In this document: piece after piece, positions 1 to 10,263 of the stretch
Layout of the letters: every line of letters begins with the position of its first letter
How positions within the stretch are numbered: the stretch's first letter is position 1
DNA from: Clostridia bacterium
GTDB lineage: Bacteria > Bacillota > Clostridia > Oscillospirales > Acutalibacteraceae
Assembly (NCBI GenBank): GCA_017516745.1
Contig: JAFXBF010000003.1
Span: 1-64,000 of the forward strand
Reading direction: 5' to 3'
DNA length: 64,000 nt
The notes under the pieces: model-generated
The model's database searches: none
What the model was told of the DNA's origin: nothing
Seen by the model: only the letters and a program-made list of their open reading frames with translations
Translations under genes and position numbers: made by a program

Positions 1-141
1 TGCAAAGTGCAAAACGCAAAGTGCAAAGTTAAGGGTCGCTTCGCTCCGATTTTATAAAATGTTAATTTAGAGCGATTTATACAAATGGGTGAGGGCGAAG
101 CCCTCCCACAATTTTGCATTTTGAACTTTGCATTTTGCATT
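1..141. repeat. Intergenic palindromic repeat, copy A
   Basis: Repeated GCAAAATGCAAAGT-type words form the left arm (1-30), and their reverse complement forms the right arm (111-141). The centre holds a GGGTGAGGGCGAAGCCCTCC hairpin-like block. The same centre and right arm recur at about 12571-12630. No ORF lies inside. It resembles a dispersed MITE-like or REP-like intergenic element and may start before the window. Confidence 0.7.
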
Positions 142-197
142 GTTAGTCATTAAACTTAAAAAATTATATCTACCCTCTTTATATCTTTGAAGTTTTG

Positions 198-206
198 TGC
201 TATAAT
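198..206 (+). promoter_or_regulatory. Extended -10 promoter of the tsaE operon
   Basis: TGcTATAAT is a perfect extended -10 box at 198-206. The -35 region 17 bp upstream (178-183, TTTATA) is weak, as is usual for extended -10 promoters. It lies just upstream of the first gene of the long housekeeping run. Confidence 0.6.
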
Positions 207-237
207 TCCAAAGATAAATTGAAATTGTACGCATCGG

Positions 238-693
238 GTGATTTTTTTGAAAAGAGTTTTCACGACAAAAAGTGCATACGAAACAGAAGGCTTAGGCAAA
301 AAGCTCGGTGCTGTGCTTCGCCGTGGCGATGTCGTTGCCTACTTCGGCGGACTCGGTGTGGGCAAAACCGCTTTTACCCGTGGACTTGCCGAGGGTATGG
401 GAATTGCCGCCGATGTCAGCAGCCCTACTTTCGCAATTGTTAACGTCTATCACGGCTCACCCATGCTCTGCCATTTTGATATGTACCGTATCGACGGCTG
501 GGATGACCTTTGCACCACGGGATATTTTGAATATCTTGAGGACGATGCGGTGCTTGCCGTTGAGTGGAGCGAGAATATAGAAAACGTACTGCCCGAAAAT
601 TCTTTTTTCATAAACATAATAAAGGGCGAAACGGACGAAACAAGAATTATCGAGATAGAAGGGGATGAGCGGCTTGAAAATATTGGCGCTTGA
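238..693 (+). CDS. tsaE: tRNA t6A biosynthesis ATPase TsaE
   Basis: P-loop ATPase of the cytoplasmic TsaBDE complex, which makes N6-threonylcarbamoyladenosine at A37 of ANN-decoding tRNAs. The P-loop GGLGVGKT is at residues 37-44 and the family SPTF motif at 62-65; EWSEN near the end is also typical. The length of about 150 aa is normal. The GTG at 238 has no good ribosome site. A TTG at 247 follows GGGTGA with normal spacing and may be the true start. It overlaps tsaB by 29 bp, which implies translational coupling. First gene of the operon. Confidence 0.93.
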   Translation: MIFLKRVFTTKSAYETEGLGKKLGAVLRRGDVVAYFGGLGVGKTAFTRGLAEGMGIAADVSSPTFAIVNVYHGSPMLCHFDMYRIDGWDDLCTTGYFEYLEDDAVLAVEWSENIENVLPENSFFINIIKGETDETRIIEIEGDERLENIGA

Positions 694-1375
694 AAGCTCT
701 GCAGTCAGCGCAGGTGCTGCTGTGAGTGTTGACGGTAAAATAGTTGCCGAAAATTTTGTCAACGCAGGGCTTACCCATTCGCAGACCCTTCTGCCCATGG
801 TTGATGCCTGCCTAAAAACGGCGAATGCAACCGTTTCGGATATGGATGCCGTTGCAATTGCAAACGGCCCCGGCTCATTCACGGGTATACGTATCGGCGT
901 TGCGGCGGTAAAGGGGCTTTGCTTCGGCGGTAAAAAGTGCATAGGTGTTTCTACTCTTGAAGCTATGGCTTATAACCTTCTGGGTGCGGACTGCATAGCA
1001 CTCTGCGTTATGGATGCACGCTGCTCGCAGGTGTATACTGCTATGTTTGACTGCGGCGAAAAAATTGTAAGGCTGTGCGAAGATAAGGCTGTTATGATAG
1101 CTGACCTGCCGGAAATGATAGAAAATGCCAAAAAAGATATAAAAAAAGATGTAATAATACTTGGCGACGGTGCCGAGTTGTGTTATAATTATTTGAAAAC
1201 TGTTTGCAACGGCGTTTCTCTTGCCCCGGTAAATGTGCGTTATCAGCGTGCGGCAGGCGTTGCACTTGCGGCGGAATATGTCGGTGAGCTTATTGAGGCA
1301 GATGCACTCAAGCCCGTATATTTACGAGTGCCGCAGGCAGAAAGAGAATTGAAAAAGAGGAGAGATAACCAATGA
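665..1375 (+). CDS. tsaB: tRNA t6A biosynthesis protein TsaB
   Basis: Inactive ASKHA-fold partner of TsaD in t6A synthesis. The signature GPGSFTGIRIG is at residues 68-78. The N-terminus ILALESS matches the family, which normally begins MKIL. The ATG at 665 sits directly on AGAAGGGG, so a TTG at 674 (about 9 nt from that site) is a plausible real start. At 236 aa it is of usual length. It lies inside the tsaE end and overlaps rpiB by 4 bp (ATGA). tsaD is not in the window. Confidence 0.92.
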   Translation: MSGLKILALESSAVSAGAAVSVDGKIVAENFVNAGLTHSQTLLPMVDACLKTANATVSDMDAVAIANGPGSFTGIRIGVAAVKGLCFGGKKCIGVSTLEAMAYNLLGADCIALCVMDARCSQVYTAMFDCGEKIVRLCEDKAVMIADLPEMIENAKKDIKKDVIILGDGAELCYNYLKTVCNGVSLAPVNVRYQRAAGVALAAEYVGELIEADALKPVYLRVPQAERELKKRRDNQ

Positions 1376-1809
1376 TAGCTTTAGGTGCAGACCACGGCGG
1401 CTACGAACTCAAGGAAAGCATAAAGAAACACCTTGATGAAAAGGGTGTTGAGTATAAGGATTACGGCTCATATACGGGTGAGGCTATAGATTACCCGATT
1501 ATCGCAAAGCAGGTTGCCGATGCAATTGTCAGCGGCGAATGTGAAAGAGGTATTCTCTGCTGCGGCACGGGTGTGGGTATCTCCATTGCCGCAAACAAGG
1601 TAAAGGGTATTCGCTGCGCCTGCTGTTCGGATTGCTTCAGCGCACACTATACAAGACTTCATAACGATGCCAACGTTCTCGCAATGGGCGGCAGAGTTAT
1701 CGGCGCAGGCCTTGCGTGTATGATGGTTGACACCTTCCTCGAAACCGAGTTTGAAGGCGGCAGACACGCACGCAGAGTAGGTCTTATCACAGAAATCGAA
1801 AACAGTTAA
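1372..1809 (+). CDS. rpiB: Ribose-5-phosphate isomerase B
   Basis: RpiB/LacA-family isomerase interconverting ribose-5-P and ribulose-5-P. The GADHGG substrate loop is at residues 5-10. The catalytic cysteine lies in CCGTGVGIS (residues 63-71). The length of 145 aa is standard. It starts on an ATGA overlap with tsaB. In Firmicutes rpiB commonly precedes upp, as here, linking pentose phosphate to PRPP use. Galactose-6-P isomerase (LacAB) is the only alternative and is less likely in this context. Confidence 0.93.
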   Translation: MIALGADHGGYELKESIKKHLDEKGVEYKDYGSYTGEAIDYPIIAKQVADAIVSGECERGILCCGTGVGISIAANKVKGIRCACCSDCFSAHYTRLHNDANVLAMGGRVIGAGLACMMVDTFLETEFEGGRHARRVGLITEIENS

Positions 1810-1835
1810 AGTATAATAATCAGGAGGATAAAGAA

Positions 1836-2462
1836 ATGGCAGTTCATGTAATGGATCATCCGCTTATTCAGCACAAGGTTTCCGTTTTAAGAGATGTTAA
1901 AACCACCTCCAAGCAGTTCCGTGAGCTTGTCAGCGAAATAGCAATGCTTATGTGCTACGAGGCAACACGTGACCTTCCTCTTGAGGATAAGGATGTTCAG
2001 ACTCCTCTTGCAACGGCACACACAAAGGTTATCGCCGGCAAGAAGCTCGCCTTTGTTCCGATTCTCCGTGCAGGTCTGGGTATGGTGGACGGTGTTCTCA
2101 CCCTCGTTCCCAACGCAAGAGTAGGCCACATCGGTCTTTACCGTGACCCCGATACTCTCCAGCCCGTTGAGTATTACTGCAAGCTGCCTGCCGATATTGA
2201 GCACCGTGAGGTTATCGTTGTTGACCCGATGCTTGCCACAGGCGGTTCGGCGATAGATGCTATTGCACAGATTAAAAAGAGAGGCCCCAAGGATATCAAG
2301 TTTATGTGCCTTATTGCCGCACCCGAGGGTGTAGAGGCTCTTACAAAGGCACACCCCGATGTTGAAGTTTATATTGCCGCACTTGACGATTGCCTCAACG
2401 ACCACGGCTATATTGTGCCCGGTCTCGGCGACGCAGGCGACAGAATATTTGGTACTAAGTAA
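1836..2462 (+). CDS. upp: Uracil phosphoribosyltransferase
   Basis: Converts uracil and PRPP to UMP in pyrimidine salvage; cytoplasmic. The PRPP-binding loop reads [10 protein letters not shown] and the uracil-binding end reads PGLGDAGDR. At 208 aa it is normal. CAGGAGG lies 10 nt before the ATG. Downstream of rpiB by 26 bp with no terminator between, so cotranscribed. Confidence 0.96.
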   Translation: MAVHVMDHPLIQHKVSVLRDVKTTSKQFRELVSEIAMLMCYEATRDLPLEDKDVQTPLATAHTKVIAGKKLAFVPILRAGLGMVDGVLTLVPNARVGHIGLYRDPDTLQPVEYYCKLPADIEHREVIVVDPMLATGGSAIDAIAQIKKRGPKDIKFMCLIAAPEGVEALTKAHPDVEVYIAALDDCLNDHGYIVPGLGDAGDRIFGTK

Positions 2463-2515
2463 TTTCATCGAACCTTACTTAATCGAAAACACTTTTAGGA
2501 AAGGAAGGAACAATA

Positions 2516-2956
2516 ATGAAAGTTGTTCTCAAGCAGGATGTAAAGTCACTGGGCAAGAAGGGCGAGCTTGTAACCGTTTCCGACGGCTATGCAAGAAACT
2601 TCCTCTTCCCCAAGAACCTTGCTTCCGAAGCAAATGCTCAGGCTATGTCCGAGCTTAAAAACAAAGAGCAGGCGGAGAAATACCGCATTGAAACCGAAAC
2701 AGCCGCTGCAAAGGCAGCCGCAGCTAAAATTGAAGGCAAGACAGTTAAGGTTGTTGCTAAGGCAGGCCAGAACGGCAAGCTCTTCGGCTCCGTAACCTCC
2801 AAGGAGGTTGCCGCACAGATTAAGGCAGATTTCGGCGTTGAGCTTGACAAGAGAAAGGTAGACGTTGAGGATATCAAGTCCTTCGGCACCTATCCCGTAA
2901 CCGTAAAGCTCAATCACGGCGTAACAGCTTCACTCTATGTACAGGTCTGTGAATAA
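2516..2956 (+). CDS. rplI: 50S ribosomal protein bL9
   Basis: Binds 23S rRNA through its N-terminal domain. The signature [16 protein letters not shown] is followed by the family [11 protein letters not shown] motif, then a long Ala/Lys helix and a C-terminal domain ending VTASLYVQV. At 146 aa it is normal. AAGGAAGGA precedes the ATG. It is paired with dnaB 33 bp downstream, the usual Firmicutes order. Confidence 0.97.
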   Translation: MKVVLKQDVKSLGKKGELVTVSDGYARNFLFPKNLASEANAQAMSELKNKEQAEKYRIETETAAAKAAAAKIEGKTVKVVAKAGQNGKLFGSVTSKEVAAQIKADFGVELDKRKVDVEDIKSFGTYPVTVKLNHGVTASLYVQVCE

Positions 2957-2989
2957 TTAACTATTGATGTAAAGAAAGGGGGATGCAGC

Positions 2990-4375
2990 GTGGCAGATGT
3001 ATCCACAAACTACGACGGTATGAATATGCCCTACAGCCTTGAGGCAGAGCAGGCAGTGCTCGGCGCAATACTCAAGGATCCTCGCTGTATGCCTACCGTG
3101 CTTATTCACCTTAAGGCGGAGCATTTCTATATGCCGCAGCACAGAGCTATTTTCACTACTGTTGTAATGCTCGACGCAAATGCTCAGCCCATTGACCCGC
3201 TTGTAGTGCTTGAACGCCTTAAAAAAGATGGCGTTTACGACGATGCGGCAGGTAAAACCTACCTCTATCAGCTTGCTCAGGCTGTGCCGTCGGTGCAGAA
3301 TGTTGAGTCCTATGCGAAGATAGTGCGTGAAAAATTCTATCTCCGCTCGCTGATTTCCGCTTCCCGTGAAATTATCGACAGCTCAATGAATGAGGACAAT
3401 TCTGCGGACTTGCTTCTCGATTCTGCAGAGCAGAAGATATACAACATCCGCCAGGGCAGAAATACCGATGCGCCCTCACGCCTTAACGATATTATCAACA
3501 ACGAGGTTTTTGAACGCCTCAAGGTCATATCCAATAAAGAGGAGCGTGAAAAGCACAAGGGCTTACCTTCGGGCTTTTCAATGCTTGACAGGCATATTTC
3601 CGGCTTCAACAAGTCCGACCTTATAATTATCGGTGCCCGTCCCGGTATGGGTAAAACGAGCTTTGCACTAAACCTTGCACGAAATATCGCTATCTGCGGC
3701 GGCAAAAAGGTTGTAATGTTCTCGCTCGAAATGACAAAGGCTCAGCTTGCCGAAAGAATACTCGCAACGGAAGCAAGAGTCGATGTCAAGAAAATGCGTT
3801 CGGGCGAATTTGACGATGCCGACTGGCAGCGTATGGGCGTTGCAATAGAGTCGCTTGTCAACTGCGAGCTTTATTTTGACGATACCTCTACTATTACCGT
3901 GCCTGAAATGAAGGCAAGAATACGCCGTATGCGTGATGTTGATGCAGTTGTTGTCGATTATCTCGGCCTTGTCAAGTCCGAAAAGGATTACGGCGCACAG
4001 CGTGTGCAGGAGGTTTCGGATATCACCCGTAACCTCAAGCTCATGGCAAAGGATCTCAACATTCCCGTTATCGTTTGTTCACAGCTCGCCAGAGTTACCG
4101 AGGGCAGGGGTAAATCCCACCGCCCGATGCTGGCTGACCTGCGTGACTCGGGTTCAATCGAGCAGGATGCCGATATAGTCCTTATGCTCTACAGACCGTT
4201 TTACTATATTAATGAAAAGGACGGTCCTCTTACCGAAGAGGATCTCGCCAAGAAGAACGAGGCAGAGCTTATCATAGCCAAAAACAGACACGGCTCGCTT
4301 GAAACCGTGCCTCTGCACTGGAACGGTGCGTTCACTCTGTTCTCAACGGCGGAAAAAACACGTAATGAAGATTAA
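2990..4375 (+). CDS. dnaB: Replicative DNA helicase DnaB
   Basis: Hexameric 5'-3' helicase of the replication fork. The N-terminal DnaB domain begins near PYSLEAEQAVLG. The RecA-fold C-terminal domain has Walker A GARPGMGKT (residues 215-223), Walker B VVVDYLGL and the conserved DLRDSGSIEQDAD motif. At 461 aa it is typical, and no intein is present. The GTG start at 2990 has AAAGGGGGATGC upstream. It overlaps tilS by 11 bp. Confidence 0.97.
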   Translation: MADVSTNYDGMNMPYSLEAEQAVLGAILKDPRCMPTVLIHLKAEHFYMPQHRAIFTTVVMLDANAQPIDPLVVLERLKKDGVYDDAAGKTYLYQLAQAVPSVQNVESYAKIVREKFYLRSLISASREIIDSSMNEDNSADLLLDSAEQKIYNIRQGRNTDAPSRLNDIINNEVFERLKVISNKEEREKHKGLPSGFSMLDRHISGFNKSDLIIIGARPGMGKTSFALNLARNIAICGGKKVVMFSLEMTKAQLAERILATEARVDVKKMRSGEFDDADWQRMGVAIESLVNCELYFDDTSTITVPEMKARIRRMRDVDAVVVDYLGLVKSEKDYGAQRVQEVSDITRNLKLMAKDLNIPVIVCSQLARVTEGRGKSHRPMLADLRDSGSIEQDADIVLMLYRPFYYINEKDGPLTEEDLAKKNEAELIIAKNRHGSLETVPLHWNGAFTLFSTAEKTRNED

Positions 4376-5714
4376 AGCAATCCGTGCAATTGAGCGTCAT
4401 CAGATGCTTCACCCGGGGGATACCGTTCTGGCAGCTCTTTCGGGCGGAGCAGATTCGATGGCGCTTCTTCACGTTTTATATGAGTTAAAAGAAGAATATA
4501 ATATCAATATTATTGCTGCCCATTTCAACCACGGTATCCGTGGTGAGGAGGCAAAGCGTGACGAAAATTTCTGCGTTGAGGTGTGCAAAAGCCTTGGTAT
4601 TCAGCTTTTTGTCGGCTCTGCGGATATCCCTGAGCTTGCAAGGGAAAAGGGTATGGGTATTGAAGAATGCGGCAGAAAAGAACGCTATGCCTTTTTTGAA
4701 AGGGTTGTTCCCCAAGCGAAAATTGCAACGGCGCACACGCTTTCCGACTGTGAGGAAACATTTCTGTTTAACCTCGCAAGAGGTGCTTCGCTAAAGGGCT
4801 TGGGCTCAATTCCGCCCGTGAGAGATAATATCATCCGTCCGCTTATTTACTGCTCAAGGGATGATATTGAAAAATACTGTGCTGAAAATAATATTCCGTT
4901 TGTGACGGACAGCACAAATTTAAGCGACGAATACACACGCAATCATATCAGGCACAATATTGTGCCGCAGCTCAAAAAAATCAATCCGTCTTTTGACTCC
5001 GCTTTTGAAAGGTGCCTTTCCTCTCTGCGTGAGGATGAGGAATTGCTCGATATTCTGTCATCTTCCGTACTCGAAAACGCAAGTGCAAAAAACGGCTGGC
5101 TTGCGGAAAATCTGAACACCGTGCATCCTTCACTTAAAAGAAGGGCTGTTGCAAAAATAATTGAAGAAGTTACCGCCGAAAAGCCTCAGGCGCACCACAT
5201 TGAGGCTGTGTGTGAAATACTTTCTCATGGCGGCAGCACACAGATTCTAACGGGAGTTTCTCTTTGCGTTTACAACGGTGTGCTTGCAAGGGAAGAAATT
5301 GAAGCCGACGAATGGGAGCAGTATTTTGTTTCGGGCACTAACTTTTTGCCCTATGAAACGGTAATTTCGTCCTTTTATGACAAAAATGACAAAATAAATA
5401 TACAAAAATTTAACAAACAACTATTGGCGAATGCTATAGATTATGATAAAATAAAAGGAGTGCTGATTTTCAGCTCGATTAAACAGGGCGATAAAATCCG
5501 TCCGAAGGGCAGGGGAGTTACAAAACAGCTCCGCCGTATTTTTAACGAAAATCACATTCCGCCTTCACACCGTAACCGTATATCCGTTTTACGTGATGAG
5601 TGCGGTGTCGTGTGGGTCAGCGGTGTCGGCGTTGACGAAAGAGTGAGTGCCGACGAAAATACCGGAAGGCTTCTGATTCTTGAAGCCGTGGGAGAAGACA
5701 GATATGAAGAATGA
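4365..5714 (+). CDS. tilS: tRNA(Ile)-lysidine synthetase TilS
   Basis: Modifies C34 of tRNA-Ile(CAU) to lysidine so that it reads AUA. The PP-loop motif SGGADSMALLH is near the N-terminus. The family linker and a C-terminal substrate domain follow; the segment with GDKIRPKGRG matches the TilS C-domain. The ATG at 4365 is chosen over a longer frame because MKIKAIRAIERH is the expected N-terminus. It overlaps dnaB and hpt by 11 bp each. A tRNA with a CAU anticodon lies at 55245. Confidence 0.95.
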   Translation: MKIKAIRAIERHQMLHPGDTVLAALSGGADSMALLHVLYELKEEYNINIIAAHFNHGIRGEEAKRDENFCVEVCKSLGIQLFVGSADIPELAREKGMGIEECGRKERYAFFERVVPQAKIATAHTLSDCEETFLFNLARGASLKGLGSIPPVRDNIIRPLIYCSRDDIEKYCAENNIPFVTDSTNLSDEYTRNHIRHNIVPQLKKINPSFDSAFERCLSSLREDEELLDILSSSVLENASAKNGWLAENLNTVHPSLKRRAVAKIIEEVTAEKPQAHHIEAVCEILSHGGSTQILTGVSLCVYNGVLAREEIEADEWEQYFVSGTNFLPYETVISSFYDKNDKINIQKFNKQLLANAIDYDKIKGVLIFSSIKQGDKIRPKGRGVTKQLRRIFNENHIPPSHRNRISVLRDECGVVWVSGVGVDERVSADENTGRLLILEAVGEDRYEE

Positions 5715-6243
5715 TATACAGTCCGTTCTTTTTTCGCAGGAAGAGCTTGAGGCAATCGTAAAACGCCTCGGCGCACAGATAAGCGAAGATTATAAGGGCA
5801 AGAATCTTCTGCTTGTAAGCATTCTCAAGGGCTCTATTGTCTTTATGTCCGACCTTATGAGAAGCATTACTTTGCCCTGCCGTATAGATTTTATGGCGGT
5901 TTCCAGCTATGGCTCGGGCATAAACAGCTCGGGAAATGTTAAAATTATTAAAGACCTTGATATCTCACTTGAAGGCTATGACCTTCTTATTGTAGAGGAT
6001 ATCCTCGACAGCGGCAGAACGCTCAGCTCACTTATGGAAATTCTTTCCACCAGAAAGCCCAAGAGCATTGAAATCTGCACACTTTTTGATAAGCCCGAAC
6101 GCCGTGAGGCAGATGTGTATGCAAAGTACATAGGTGCCTGCGTTCCCGATGCGTTCATAGTCGGCTACGGTCTTGATTACGATGAAAAGTACCGCAATCT
6201 GCCCTATGTCGGCATTCTTAAACCCGAGGTTTACGAGAAATAA
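5704..6243 (+). CDS. hpt: Hypoxanthine phosphoribosyltransferase
   Basis: Purine salvage enzyme making IMP/GMP from the base and PRPP. The PRPP motif VEDILDSGRTL is present, and the N-terminal SILKGSIVFMSDLMR loop is typical. The ATG at 5704 gives 179 aa, the standard length; the open frame extends 24 bp further upstream without support. It overlaps tilS by 11 bp. The order tilS-hpt-ftsH is the conserved Firmicutes one. Confidence 0.96.
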   Translation: MKNDIQSVLFSQEELEAIVKRLGAQISEDYKGKNLLLVSILKGSIVFMSDLMRSITLPCRIDFMAVSSYGSGINSSGNVKIIKDLDISLEGYDLLIVEDILDSGRTLSSLMEILSTRKPKSIEICTLFDKPERREADVYAKYIGACVPDAFIVGYGLDYDEKYRNLPYVGILKPEVYEK

Positions 6244-6284
6244 GTTAACTATTCAATTTTCAGATATATTCAAGGAGTGAAAAA

Positions 6285-8192
6285 ATGGACACAAAGAAGT
6301 TAAAAAGCTTTTTGCCCTACCTCATTATTCCCGTTGTAATAATCGGCCTTGCTTTCTATTTCCTTACTTCGTCAACGGAAAGCACAAAGCTGAAGTATTA
6401 CGAGGTCGTGGCAAAATTCCAGGCGGGCGAGGTAACTGAATATACCCTTAACCTCAGCTCGGGTGCATTGGTTTACTATGAGGAGGGTGAAAAGACCCCC
6501 AAGAAGTACACCGTGCCGAATGTAAACCTGTTCCTTGAGGACGTTCATTTTGACGTAATGGAACACAACAAGGCTAATCCCGATTCACCCATAAAGGTTG
6601 AACTCGAGAAGGGTGCCGAAAATTCCTGGCTGCTTCAGGTGCTGCCCACAATTATTCTTATGGGCGTGCTCGGTGTGCTGATGTTTGTTATGGTGCGCCG
6701 TATGGGTCAGACCTTTAATAACGAAACCAACAAAACGCTCAGCTTCGGCAAGGCGAGAATCAAAAACGCCAAGGACGAAAAGCGTAAGGCCACCTTTGCC
6801 GACGTTGCAGGCGCAGACGAAGAAAAGCAGGAGCTTTCCGAAATTGTTGAGTTCCTTAAGGACCCGCAGAAGTTTAACGAGCTCGGTGCACGCATTCCCA
6901 AGGGCGTTCTGCTTGTCGGCCCTCCCGGTACGGGTAAAACTCTTCTTGCCCGTGCGGTTGCAGGCGAGGCAGATGTTCCTTTCTTCTCAATTTCGGGCTC
7001 CGACTTTGTTGAAATGTATGTCGGTGTCGGTGCCTCCCGTGTAAGAGATTTGTTTGACCAGGCAAAGAAGAATTCACCGTCGATTATTTTCATAGACGAA
7101 ATTGATGCCGTAGGCCGCCACAGAGGCGCAGGTATGGGCGGCGGTCACGATGAGCGTGAGCAGACCCTCAACCAGATGCTTGTTGAAATGGACGGCTTCG
7201 GCGCAAACGAGGGCGTTATCATTATCGCCGCAACAAACCGCCCCGATATCCTCGACCCTGCACTTCTGCGTCCGGGCCGTTTTGACCGTCAGGTTACGGT
7301 TAACTACCCCGACCTCAAGGGCAGAGAGGAAATTCTCCACGTCCACGCAAAGGGCAAGCCCCTTGCACCCGATGTTGATTTGTCCGTTATTGCCCGTTCA
7401 ACCGTAGGCTTTACGGGTGCTGACCTTGAAAACCTTCTCAACGAAGCTGCTCTTCTTGCCGCAAGAATCAACAAGAAGGCAATCACAATGAAGGAAATCG
7501 AGGAAGCAACGGTCAAGGTTATTGTCGGTACGGAAAAGAAGTCCCACAAGATGAGCGACAAGGAAAAGCGCCTCACCGCCTACCACGAGGCAGGCCACGC
7601 AGTTGCAACCTTTGCGCTCGAATCACAGGATCCCGTTCACGAAATTTCAATTATCCCCCGTGGTATGGCAGGCGGCTACACAATGTCCATCCCGACAGAG
7701 GACAAGAGCTATACCACAAAGAACGATATGCTTGACAACATTGTTACCCTTCTCGGCGGCCGTGTTGCGGAAAAAATCGTTCTCGGCGATATTTCAACAG
7801 GTGCTTCAAACGATATTGAGCGCTCAACCTCAATTGCCAGAAATATGGTTACAAAGTACGGTATGAGCGATGCTCTCGGCCCGATTTCCTTTACTTCGGG
7901 CAGCCACGAGGTCTTCCTCGGCAAGGATTACGGCCAGACACGCAACTATTCCGAAAATGTTGCAGGCTCAATTGATAACGAAATTGACGCTATCATCACA
8001 AACGCCTACAGCCGCTGCGAAAAGATACTCACCTATAACCTCGACAAGCTTCACAAGGTAGCAGGCTATCTTATCGAACACGAAAAGATGAGCGGCGAAA
8101 CCTTCAAGCAGTATATGCTCGGTGAAGAGCCCAAGCCGGAAGTTGAGCCTGTTGTTGAAAAAGAAACAACAGAAGAAAACGAAAATGCATAA
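6285..8192 (+). CDS. ftsH: ATP-dependent zinc metalloprotease FtsH
   Basis: Membrane AAA+ protease for quality control of membrane and regulatory proteins. Membrane spans lie at about residues 11-28 and 116-137 around a short extracytoplasmic domain. Walker A GPPGTGKT is at 212-219, Walker B IFIDEID at 268-274 and the zinc site HEAGH at 434-438. The C-terminus is acidic (EEKP/EVEP repeats). At 635 aa it is full length. CAAGGAGTG precedes the ATG. Confidence 0.97.
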   Translation: MDTKKLKSFLPYLIIPVVIIGLAFYFLTSSTESTKLKYYEVVAKFQAGEVTEYTLNLSSGALVYYEEGEKTPKKYTVPNVNLFLEDVHFDVMEHNKANPDSPIKVELEKGAENSWLLQVLPTIILMGVLGVLMFVMVRRMGQTFNNETNKTLSFGKARIKNAKDEKRKATFADVAGADEEKQELSEIVEFLKDPQKFNELGARIPKGVLLVGPPGTGKTLLARAVAGEADVPFFSISGSDFVEMYVGVGASRVRDLFDQAKKNSPSIIFIDEIDAVGRHRGAGMGGGHDEREQTLNQMLVEMDGFGANEGVIIIAATNRPDILDPALLRPGRFDRQVTVNYPDLKGREEILHVHAKGKPLAPDVDLSVIARSTVGFTGADLENLLNEAALLAARINKKAITMKEIEEATVKVIVGTEKKSHKMSDKEKRLTAYHEAGHAVATFALESQDPVHEISIIPRGMAGGYTMSIPTEDKSYTTKNDMLDNIVTLLGGRVAEKIVLGDISTGASNDIERSTSIARNMVTKYGMSDALGPISFTSGSHEVFLGKDYGQTRNYSENVAGSIDNEIDAIITNAYSRCEKILTYNLDKLHKVAGYLIEHEKMSGETFKQYMLGEEPKPEVEPVVEKETTEENENA

Positions 8193-8202
8193 ATAAGTAT
8201 TG

Positions 8203-8235
8203 TTTGCCGACACTGCTTTGAGCAGTGCCGGCAAA
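8203..8235 (+). other. Intercistronic hairpin between ftsH and parE-like gene
   Basis: TTTGCCGaCACTGC pairs with GCAGTGcCGGCAAA around a TTTGA loop, with one mismatch. No T-run follows, so it is probably not an intrinsic terminator. It may stabilise or process the transcript upstream of the next ribosome site. Confidence 0.45.
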
Positions 8236-8260
8236 ATGCGGTATAAAGAGAGGTAATATA

Positions 8261-10246
8261 ATGCCTAAGAAAGCGGAATACGGAGTAGAAAGCATAACCT
8301 CCCTCAAGGGTGCGGACAGAGTCCGCAAGCGTCCTGCCGTTATTTTCGGCTCGGACGGTCTTGAGGGCTGTGAGCACTCCATTTTTGAAATTATCTCAAA
8401 CTCAATAGACGAGGCAAGAGAGGGCTACGGCGAAAAAATCGTCATAACCCGTTTCTCCGACGGCTCTGTTGAAGTACAAGACTTCGGCAGAGGTATTCCC
8501 GTTGACTACAACCCCAAGGAAAAGAAATTCAACTGGGAGCTTGTTTTCTGCGAGCTTTACGCAGGCGGTAAGTACGACACCAACGACGGCGGCAGCTACG
8601 AATATTCGCTTGGTTTGAACGGCCTGGGTCTTTGTTCAACGCAGTACGCTTCCGAGTATATGGAAGCCGAAATCAAAACGGGCGGCTACCGTTATGAGCT
8701 CAAGTTCAAAAAGGGTAAGTCTGTGGGCAAAATGATCAAAGAGGAATATGCCAAAAAGGATACGGGTACAAGAATCAAATGGAAGCCCGACCTTGATGTT
8801 TTTACCGATATAAACGTACCGCTCGAATATTTCCAGTCCACACTCAAGCGTCAGGCAATAGTCAACGCAGGTGTGCGCTTCATCCTCAAAAATCAGAAGG
8901 GTCACACCGCTTCCTTTGAAACCTACGAGTACCTTTACGAAAACGGTATCAAGGACTATGTTGACGAGCTCGGCGGCGAAGAAGCTATGAGCGCAACACA
9001 GTTCTGGACTGCGGAGCGTGTCGGCCGTGACAGAGAGGATCAGAAGGACTATAAACTCAAAATCAACGCCGCTTTGCGCTTTTCCAATAAAACGCAGGTC
9101 AAGGAATACTACCACAATTCAAGCTGGCTTGAATACGGCGGTGCACCCGACAAGGCTGTGAGAAGTGCTTTTGTTTCATCAATTGATGCATACCTTAAGC
9201 AGAACGGCAAGTATTCAAAAACCGACCCGAAGGTCAGCTTTCAGGATATTGAGGACTGTATGATTCTCGTCATTTCCTCATTCTCAACTCAGACCTCCTA
9301 TGAAAACCAGACAAAGAAGTCTATCAACAATAAGTTCATTCAGGAGGCTATGGCTGAATTCTTCCGCCGTCAGCTTGAAATTTACTTTATCGAAAATAAG
9401 CTTGAGGCAGAAAAAATCTGCAATCAGGTGCTTATAAATATGCGCAGCCGTGTCAAGGCTGAAACCACAAGGCAGACAATCAAAAAGAGCCTGCAGACCA
9501 ACAACGATATGGCAAACAGAGTTCAGAAGTTTGTCGATTGCAGAAGCCGTGATGTCAGTATGCGTGAGCTGTTTATTGTTGAGGGTGACTCTGCATTGGG
9601 TGCCTGTAAGCAGTCGAGAGACTCCGAATTTCAGGCGATTATCCCTGTAAGAGGTAAGATTCTCAACTGCTTAAAATGCGAGTATGACAGAATTTTCAAG
9701 AGCGATATCATAACCGACCTTATCAAAGTTCTCGGCTGCGGTATCGAGGTCAAGGGCAAAATGGCAAAGGATTTAGCCTCCTTCAACCTTGAAAATTTAC
9801 GCTGGAACAAGGTTATTATCTGTACCGATGCCGATGTTGACGGCTTCCAGATAAGAACGCTTATCCTTACAATGATTTACCGCCTTATGCCTACACTTAT
9901 AGAAGAAGGCTATGTTTTCATTGCGGAATCGCCGCTTTATGAAATCACCTACAAGGATGAAACCTGGTTTGCCTACACCGAAAAGGAAAAGGCAGATGTA
10001 TTGGCTGAGCTGGAAGGCAAAAAATTCACCATTCAGCGTTCAAAGGGTCTCGGTGAAAACGATGCGGATATGATGTGGCTTACAACAATGAATCCTGCCA
10101 CACGCCGCCTTATTAAAATTGAGCCCGATATGGCACAGGCTATGTCGGAAAAATTTGAGCTTCTGCTTGGCGACAACCTTGCAGGCAGAAAGCAGTATAT
10201 TGCAGAAAACGGTCATCTCTATATTGATATGGCCGACGTAAGCTGA
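8261..10246 (+). CDS. parE: Divergent type IIA topoisomerase ATPase subunit (ParE/GyrB-like)
   Basis: ATP-driven subunit of a DNA gyrase/topoisomerase IV enzyme. The GHKL ATPase has ISNSIDEA, DFGRGIPV and GLNGLGL in place of the usual GLHGVG. The TOPRIM domain has VEGDSALG and CTDADVDGFQIR. The ATG at 8261 follows GAGAGGTAATATA; the frame extends 36 bp further upstream without a site. At 661 aa, and paired with a ParC-like gene 17 bp downstream, it is most likely topoisomerase IV. The motifs are more diverged than in a standard gyrase, and subtype assignment needs a tree. Confidence 0.85.
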   Translation: MPKKAEYGVESITSLKGADRVRKRPAVIFGSDGLEGCEHSIFEIISNSIDEAREGYGEKIVITRFSDGSVEVQDFGRGIPVDYNPKEKKFNWELVFCELYAGGKYDTNDGGSYEYSLGLNGLGLCSTQYASEYMEAEIKTGGYRYELKFKKGKSVGKMIKEEYAKKDTGTRIKWKPDLDVFTDINVPLEYFQSTLKRQAIVNAGVRFILKNQKGHTASFETYEYLYENGIKDYVDELGGEEAMSATQFWTAERVGRDREDQKDYKLKINAALRFSNKTQVKEYYHNSSWLEYGGAPDKAVRSAFVSSIDAYLKQNGKYSKTDPKVSFQDIEDCMILVISSFSTQTSYENQTKKSINNKFIQEAMAEFFRRQLEIYFIENKLEAEKICNQVLINMRSRVKAETTRQTIKKSLQTNNDMANRVQKFVDCRSRDVSMRELFIVEGDSALGACKQSRDSEFQAIIPVRGKILNCLKCEYDRIFKSDIITDLIKVLGCGIEVKGKMAKDLASFNLENLRWNKVIICTDADVDGFQIRTLILTMIYRLMPTLIEEGYVFIAESPLYEITYKDETWFAYTEKEKADVLAELEGKKFTIQRSKGLGENDADMMWLTTMNPATRRLIKIEPDMAQAMSEKFELLLGDNLAGRKQYIAENGHLYIDMADVS

Positions 10247-10263
10247 GAAAGGGGAGAGGACGA